Assembly: GCA_040882265.1 (NCBI GenBank)
Contig: JBBEBO010000056.1
Span: 1-6,021, forward strand
Length of the DNA: 6,021 nt
Direction: 5' to 3'
DNA from: Brumimicrobium sp040882265
GTDB taxonomy: Bacteria; Bacteroidota; Bacteroidia; Flavobacteriales_D; Crocinitomicaceae
Both the position numbers and the translations under genes were made by a program. This document shows, piece after piece, positions 5,353-6,021 of this stretch; position 1 is the first letter of the stretch; each line of letters begins with the position of its first letter. The notes beneath the pieces were generated by a model that worked only from the letters and a program-made list of their open reading frames with translations, searched no databases and was not told where the DNA came from.

Positions 5353-5886
5353 CTATTGTTTTCTAATCCTTTTGTAAATTTTAATGCCGATCATAAGTGC
5401 TATGGCCACTGCGAAAAATCCAACTGTGCCTTTTATCCAATTGAAATTATCTTTCATTAAAACGATAAATATTATAGAAACCAAAGCAAGTGTCGCAGCT
5501 TCATTCCATATTCTTAGTCCATTTGATGTCCATTTAAATCTATCATTTCTTAGATCAATTAAGATTTTCTGACAAATAAAGTGGTAGACAATTAGTAAAA
5601 AAACAAAAGTCAACTTAATGTGCATCCAACCCATTTCCAGATAAAATGGCTGAAGGACAAGCATTGTAATTCCAAAAGCGACTGTTAGAATCATGGCAGG
5701 AGTAGTAATGATCCACCATAATTTCCTTTCCATTATTTTAAATTGATTGGAAAGTATGTTTTTTTCACTTTCTGACTTTTGTTGAGCTTCAGTATGATAG
5801 ATGAATAAGCGCACGATATAAAATAATCCCGCAAACCAGCTCACCATAAAAATCAGATGCAATGCTTTAATGACTGTAAAACTCAT
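5353..5886 (-). CDS. hemJ: HemJ/CopD-like membrane protein, probable protoporphyrinogen IX oxidase
   Basis: HemJ proteins oxidise protoporphyrinogen IX to protoporphyrin IX, the penultimate step of haem synthesis, in the inner membrane. This 177-residue protein has hydrophobic segments at about 5-27, 57-80, 87-108, 131-144 and 153-171. The N-terminus (ALHLIFMVSWFAGLFY, then Arg26 and His31) is strongly HemJ-like, with His10 at the expected haem-ligand position. WMHIKLTF (87-94) with Lys91 and RIWNE (125-129) with Asn128 are further family-typical spots. The family's usual proline after the NE pair appears as Ala here. I chose the ATG at 5886; a GTG two codons upstream (5892) is in frame but overlaps a promoter-like TAAATTTG, so it is less likely. 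It heads the run with tatD and ansA. A generic CopD-family membrane protein is the alternative name; no other haem gene is visible to confirm. Confidence 0.8.
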   Translation of the reverse strand: MSFTVIKALHLIFMVSWFAGLFYIVRLFIYHTEAQQKSESEKNILSNQFKIMERKLWWIITTPAMILTVAFGITMLVLQPFYLEMGWMHIKLTFVFLLIVYHFICQKILIDLRNDRFKWTSNGLRIWNEAATLALVSIIFIVLMKDNFNWIKGTVGFFAVAIALMIGIKIYKRIRKQ

Positions 5887-5891
5887 AACCA

Positions 5892-5899
5892 CAAATTTA
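5892..5899 (-). promoter_or_regulatory. Possible -7 element just upstream of the HemJ-like gene
   Basis: On the minus strand TAAATTTG matches the TAnnTTTG consensus exactly and ends 5 nt before the ATG at 5886. If used, transcription would begin at or within a few bases of the start codon, giving a leaderless or nearly leaderless message. No TTG is seen 17-20 nt upstream, and the region is AT-rich, so this may be chance. The remaining 5900-6021 stretch shows no gene. Confidence 0.27.
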
Positions 5900-6021
5900 A
5901 GCGAATATTTATGTAAGGCTATATTTTTGGTTTTGAAATGTAATATTCTCGCCCTAGCATCTGAAAATATTTTTTGTGAATATATAAACTTTATTGCGGA
6001 TTAAATTCACCCAATTAAATC

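Noticed and set aside
5384..5572. A 62-codon plus-strand frame opposite the HemJ-like gene
   Set aside because: Antisense to a membrane protein with recognisable family motifs; no independent support.
5353..5892. GTG start at 5892 for the HemJ-like protein
   Set aside because: The ATG at 5886 is the stronger start codon and gives the normal family N-terminus. The GTG would overlap a promoter-like octamer. It remains possible.
5922..5929. Plus-strand TATTTTTG as a promoter for a rightward gene
   Set aside because: It matches the -7 consensus, but no TTG lies at the right distance and no gene is visible to the right within the window. Such matches are frequent in AT-rich DNA.

Overview
The window looks like a chromosomal segment from an AT-rich member of the Bacteroidota, most likely order Flavobacteriales; the genus cannot be fixed from the sequence. 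Four things point there. The tandem exbB / small membrane protein / exbD / exbD layout is characteristic. The genes lack obvious Shine-Dalgarno sequences. Candidate promoters fit the Bacteroidota -7 consensus TAnnTTTG. The gene-free stretches carry a dispersed 'TCGAATGAA(G/A)TGAGAGGTCT' motif that I recall from flavobacterial intergenic DNA. Every gene lies on the minus strand, so transcription runs from right to left.

Right part (about 5892 down to 3547): a tight three-gene run. A HemJ/CopD-like membrane protein (probable protoporphyrinogen IX oxidase) is followed after 4 nt by a TatD-family metal-dependent hydrolase, then after 5 nt by a cytoplasmic-type (type I) L-asparaginase. The spacing implies co-transcription; the three products have no obvious shared pathway.

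Middle (3546-3098): a 356-nt gene-free stretch holds a GC-rich inverted repeat that could end the asparaginase transcript, an 11-bp perfect palindromic hairpin, dispersed-repeat pieces matching a copy at the left edge of the window, and a 10-bp tandem duplication. It is followed by a complete tRNA-Ser(GGA) gene with encoded CCA.

Left part (3097-230): a four-gene energy-transduction operon. It encodes an ExbB/TolQ-type proton-channel protein with a signal-like N-terminus and an acidic linker, an uncharacterised four-helix membrane protein, an ExbD with a long helical insertion, and a second, divergent ExbD. A candidate promoter sits between the tRNA and exbB, and a clear intrinsic terminator follows the second exbD. 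The products should form an inner-membrane proton-driven motor that energises TonB-dependent outer-membrane transport, although no tonB is in view. The remaining 230 bases at the left edge are gene-free and carry the second repeat copy.

I see no mobile element, CRISPR array, defence system or clearly new system. The most interesting points are the unusual parts of the Exb complex (extra membrane subunit, two unlike ExbDs, ExbD insertion, missing canonical ExbB glutamate) and the shared repeat module in the two gene-free stretches.
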